From an uncultured Clostridia bacterium (GTDB taxonomy: Bacteria; Bacillota; Clostridia; TANB77; CAG-508): DNA of 7,594 nt. Positions 4,758 through 7,594 of this stretch are shown in pieces (position 1 is the stretch's first letter; every line of letters begins with the position of its first letter). A model generated the notes under the pieces. It was not told the origin of the DNA, made no database searches, and saw only the letters and a list, made by a program, of their open reading frames with translations. The position numbers and the translations under genes are program-made. The stretch is from assembly GCA_947632745.1 (NCBI GenBank), contig CANRQH010000064.1, positions 1 to 7,594 on the forward strand. Reading direction: 5' to 3'.

Positions 4758-5537
4758 ATGATAAATATAGAAAAAGCAACACAGGAATTTGACTTGTATT
4801 CAAGACAGTATGACTTAACACTTGAAACATTAAAATTAAAATATCATCACACATATAGAGTAATGAAAATTAGTGGAGATATAGCCCAAAGTTTAAATTT
4901 AAGTAAAGAAGATATAGAACTTGCAAAATTAATAGGGCTATTACATGATATAGCAAGATTTGAGCAATATACAAGATTTAAAACACTTTCAGACTCAGTA
5001 AGTATCGACCATGGAGATTTAGGAGTAGAAATACTAACTACAAATAATTTTATAAGAAAATTTATAGAAGACAATAAATATGACGATATAATTTTAAAAG
5101 CAATTAAAAACCATAATAAATACAAAATTGAAGATGGACTAACTGAAAGAGAATTACTTTTTGCAAAAATTATAAAAGATGCGGACAAGTTAGATATATT
5201 TTTTGAAACATTAAATTACTTTTATGAAACAGAAAGTGTTATACAAGAAGTGGAGGAAGGAAAAATTGACAATCAGATAATGGAACAACTAAAACAAAAA
5301 GTTTTAGTAAAAAGAAAGCCAAATGCAACAGCAATAGATAGATTACTTGTAAATTTAGCTTTTGTATTTGACTATTACATTAAATACAGTTATGAAGAAA
5401 TGAAAAAAGAAGATTATATAAACAAAATAATAGACAAATTTGAATTCAAAAATAAACAAACAAAAGATAAAATGGAAGAAGCAAGAAAAATATTGAATCA
5501 ATATATAGAAGAAAAAATAGAGGATGATAAAATTTGA
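4758..5537 (+). CDS. HD-domain metal-dependent phosphohydrolase
   Basis: HD proteins bind divalent metals and usually hydrolyse phosphate esters of nucleotides or related molecules; the substrate here is unknown. In the 259-aa product the ligand set is visible: His30/His31 in KYHHTYRV, the HD pair His63-Asp64 in LIGLLHDIARFEQY, His85 in SIDHGDLG, His119 in IKNHNKY, and Asp141 in KDADKLDI. The HD domain covers about 25-150. The C-terminal 100 residues are helical and highly charged, without a recognisable domain or membrane segment. The motif order resembles small stand-alone HD hydrolases such as the YedJ/YpgQ type, but I would not assign a substrate. The ATG at 4758 follows AGAAGGA (4744-4750) by 7 nt. 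Its TGA overlaps the TTG start of the topoisomerase gene by 4 nt, implying translational coupling. Confidence 0.88.
   Translation: MINIEKATQEFDLYSRQYDLTLETLKLKYHHTYRVMKISGDIAQSLNLSKEDIELAKLIGLLHDIARFEQYTRFKTLSDSVSIDHGDLGVEILTTNNFIRKFIEDNKYDDIILKAIKNHNKYKIEDGLTERELLFAKIIKDADKLDIFFETLNYFYETESVIQEVEEGKIDNQIMEQLKQKVLVKRKPNATAIDRLLVNLAFVFDYYIKYSYEEMKKEDYINKIIDKFEFKNKQTKDKMEEARKILNQYIEEKIEDDKI
5520..5524 (+). promoter_or_regulatory. Shine-Dalgarno site supporting the TTG start of topB
   Basis: GAGGA inside the last HD codons lies 9 nt before TTG 5534. The TTG shares its last two bases with the HD stop (TTGA), so ribosomes ending the HD gene could restart here. Confidence 0.7.
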
Positions 5538-7477
5538 AACTAATTATAACAGAAAAGCCATCTGTTGCAAGAGAATTTGCCAAAGTACTAAAAGTAAATA
5601 TGCAAAATAAAGGAAGTTATTTAGAGTCAGATGAATGGATAATAACATGGTGTGTAGGTCATTTGGTTACAATGAGCTACCCAGAAAAATATGACGAAAA
5701 GCTAAAAAGATGGAGTTTAGACACACTTCCATTTATGCCTCAAGAGTACAAATACGAAGTAATAGAAAGAGTACAAAATCAATTTAATGTAGTCCAAAAA
5801 TTATTACAAAGAGAAGATCTAACAGAAATATACAATGCCGGTGACTCTGGGCGTGAAGGAGAATATATACAAAGATTAGTATTTATGATGGCAAAACCAA
5901 ATCCAAAAGCAAAAATAAAAAGAGTTTGGATAGATTCACAAACAGAAGAGGAAATATTAAGAGGAATAAAAGAAGCAAAAGATTCATCAGAATATGACAG
6001 TATTTCAGACAGTGCATATTTAAGAGCAAAAGAAGATTATTTAATAGGAATTAATTTTTCAAGATTGCTTTCTATAATATATGGTAGACGTTTGGCTAAA
6101 TCCATGAACCAAGACTATTTTTCAATATCTGTTGGAAGAGTTATGACATGTGTTTTAGGCATGATTGTTTCAAGAGAAAGAGAAATAAGAAATTTTGTAA
6201 AAACAAAATATTATAAAATTATAGGAACTTTTGCAAATAGCAAAGGCAACTTCACAGCAGAGTGGAAGGTAAATGAAAAATCTAAAATGTATGATTCAAA
6301 TGAATTATATAATGAAAGCGGATTTAAAAAGGAAGAAGATGCAAAAAAATTTATAGCAGATTTGGCTGGAAAAGAAGCGGTTGTTTCTGAAATAAAAAAG
6401 AGCAAGCAAAAAGAAAATGCGCCACTTTTGTTTAATTTAGCAGAAATACAAAATGAATGTACAAAAAGATTTAAAATAAAGCCAGATGAAACACTAGAAA
6501 TTATCCAAGAACTATACGAAAAAAAATTAGTAACATATCCAAGGACAGATGCAAGAGTGCTTTCAACAGCAGTAGCCAAAGAAATAGGAAAAAATCTAAA
6601 TGGATTAGCTAAAAACTTTAAAGATGAAGAAATACAAGGTTTTATAAAAAAAATGGTAGAAGAAAAATATTCTACAAATCTTACAAAAACAAAATATGTA
6701 AATGATAAAAAAATAACAGACCACTATGCTATAATTCCGACAGGTCAAGGGCTAGAAAATTACAATAATTTAAATGAATTAAAAAAGAACATATATAAGT
6801 TAATAGTAAAAAGATTTTTAGCAATATTTTATCCACCAGCAGAATTTAATAAAGTAAATGTTACAGTAAATATAGAAAATGAAACTTTTTATGGTACAGG
6901 AAAAGTATGTGTAAAAAGAGGGTACTTAGATGTTTTAAAGCCAGAAAAGAATTTGGATAATAAAGCAAATAATCAAGAAATAGATGACCAAATTAAAAAT
7001 GAAGAAGAAAACCTAGATATATTAAATACTTTAAAGAAAAATGAAAAACTAGAAACAGAAAATTTTGAACTAAAAGACGCAGAAACATCACCACCTTCAA
7101 GATATAATTCAGGAAACTTAGTTATTGCAATGGAGGGAGCAGGAAAACTAATAGAAGACGAAGAACTAAGAGAGCAATTAAGAGGAGCAGGAATAGGAAC
7201 AAGTGCAACAAGGGGAGAGATAATAAAAAAGCTAGAAAGAATTGAGTATATTGCAATAAACAATAAAACTCAAATTGTAACTCCAACAGAAAAGGGAGAA
7301 AAAATATATGACATTGTAAATCAAGCTATGCCTGATATGCTAAACCCAAAGCTTACTGCTAGTTGGGAAAAGGGCTTAGATATGGTTGCTAAAAAAGATA
7401 TAGAACCTCAAATTTTTATGGATAAGCTTGAAAATTATGTTAGGTCTAAATTTGATAAATTAGTAGTAAAAATGTAA
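5534..7477 (+). CDS. topB: type IA DNA topoisomerase (topoisomerase III-like)
   Basis: Type IA topoisomerases pass single DNA strands through a transient 5'-phosphotyrosine break, relaxing or decatenating DNA. The 647-aa product starts MKLIITEKPSVA with the Toprim Glu7. The Toprim acidic motif is NAGDSGREGE (Asp104, Glu108), the DxG variant seen in some Firmicute TopB proteins. The catalytic Tyr335 is in LVTYPRTDAR, His397 in TDHYAIIPT, and GIGTSATRGEII (554-565) is the conserved DNA-binding segment. SVGRVMTC (199-206) replaces the usual S-x-GRVQTP. A Lys/Glu/Asn-rich insert lies at about 470-515. It ends soon after the core with no zinc-ribbon cysteines. The TTG start is supported by the canonical N-terminus, the upstream GAGGA and the coupled HD stop. 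It may be an accessory TopB paralogue rather than the only one. Confidence 0.93.
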   Translation: MKLIITEKPSVAREFAKVLKVNMQNKGSYLESDEWIITWCVGHLVTMSYPEKYDEKLKRWSLDTLPFMPQEYKYEVIERVQNQFNVVQKLLQREDLTEIYNAGDSGREGEYIQRLVFMMAKPNPKAKIKRVWIDSQTEEEILRGIKEAKDSSEYDSISDSAYLRAKEDYLIGINFSRLLSIIYGRRLAKSMNQDYFSISVGRVMTCVLGMIVSREREIRNFVKTKYYKIIGTFANSKGNFTAEWKVNEKSKMYDSNELYNESGFKKEEDAKKFIADLAGKEAVVSEIKKSKQKENAPLLFNLAEIQNECTKRFKIKPDETLEIIQELYEKKLVTYPRTDARVLSTAVAKEIGKNLNGLAKNFKDEEIQGFIKKMVEEKYSTNLTKTKYVNDKKITDHYAIIPTGQGLENYNNLNELKKNIYKLIVKRFLAIFYPPAEFNKVNVTVNIENETFYGTGKVCVKRGYLDVLKPEKNLDNKANNQEIDDQIKNEEENLDILNTLKKNEKLETENFELKDAETSPPSRYNSGNLVIAMEGAGKLIEDEELREQLRGAGIGTSATRGEIIKKLERIEYIAINNKTQIVTPTEKGEKIYDIVNQAMPDMLNPKLTASWEKGLDMVAKKDIEPQIFMDKLENYVRSKFDKLVVKM

Positions 7478-7524
7478 AAAATAAAATTCTCAGAAACGTA
7501 GTGGTCTGAGAATTTTATTTTTTT
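7478..7524 (+). terminator. intrinsic terminator after topB
   Basis: The arm up to G7493 (AAAATAAAATTCTCAG) pairs with the arm from C7506 (CTGAGAATTTTATTTT) around a 12-nt loop. A T7 run ends at 7524. The A-rich base of the stem touches the topB stop codon. The same hairpin has an A/T-rich 3' side on the minus strand, so it may also work in reverse. Confidence 0.9.
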
Positions 7525-7594
7525 ATATAATAGGAAAGTCATCAGAATTACGAAAGAAAGAAGAAATTTATAAAATAACACAAAGAGACTAAAG

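Noticed and set aside
6211..7263. Long open frames antisense to topB (6211-6579 and 6973-7263), and similar ones antisense to tmcAL and the HD gene
   Set aside because: They are Ser/Phe/Ile-rich mirror translations of AT-rich coding DNA, without ribosome sites or recognisable domains.
7525..7594. Possible gene end or new promoter in the last 70 bases
   Set aside because: A minus-strand frame ending at 7525 is interrupted by an upstream stop. The TATAAT at 7526-7531 has no -35 partner, and no leader RNA motif is recognisable before the window ends.

Overview
The window looks like a chromosomal segment of a low-GC Gram-positive bacterium, most likely a member of the Clostridia. The DNA is very AT-rich, Arg is mostly AGA, and TGA is used as an ordinary stop (fmt fragment, HD gene). 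Shine-Dalgarno sites are strong and purine-rich, promoters are near-consensus sigma-A type, and intrinsic terminators follow most units. The gene content is mostly housekeeping: tRNA(Met) formylation and modification, ribosomal proteins, SSB and a topoisomerase. The species cannot be named from the sequence alone.

Layout from left to right. (1) Bases 1-780 are the 3' part of fmt, cut by the window edge. A 53-codon unknown gene with an excellent ribosome binding site follows (853-1014). A two-way terminator (1018-1055) then separates these from the convergent tmcAL gene (1061-2284, minus). (2) Bases 2285-2459 hold two back-to-back promoters, one for tmcAL and one for the rpsF-ssb-rpsR operon. 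The operon leader contains a bulged hairpin that may be an S6:S18 autoregulatory site. (3) rpsF (2460-2738), ssb (2821-3255) and rpsR (3283-3570) form the classic operon and end at a terminator (3580-3628). (4) Bases 3629-4757 are the accessory-looking part: a lone inverted MazF/PemK-like gene (3790-4527, minus) and, downstream of it on the same strand, a perfect-consensus promoter. That promoter would drive a roughly 76-nt RNA with a 5' hairpin and a terminator hairpin, a candidate small RNA. (5) An HD-domain phosphohydrolase gene (4758-5537) overlaps a type IA topoisomerase gene (5534-7477, TTG start) by 4 nt, and a strong terminator follows. The last 70 bases contain nothing I can identify.

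How the genes work together. Fmt and TmcAL act on the two methionine tRNAs, initiator and elongator respectively. rpsF and rpsR encode the S6 and S18 partners of the 30S platform, and ssb rides in the same transcript. The HD protein and topoisomerase are translationally coupled, which suggests a shared need, but no joint function can be read from the sequence. The best candidates for something undescribed are the small RNA at 3661-3736 and the antitoxin-less MazF-like protein with its roughly 75-residue N-terminal extension. Everything else is ordinary genome content.
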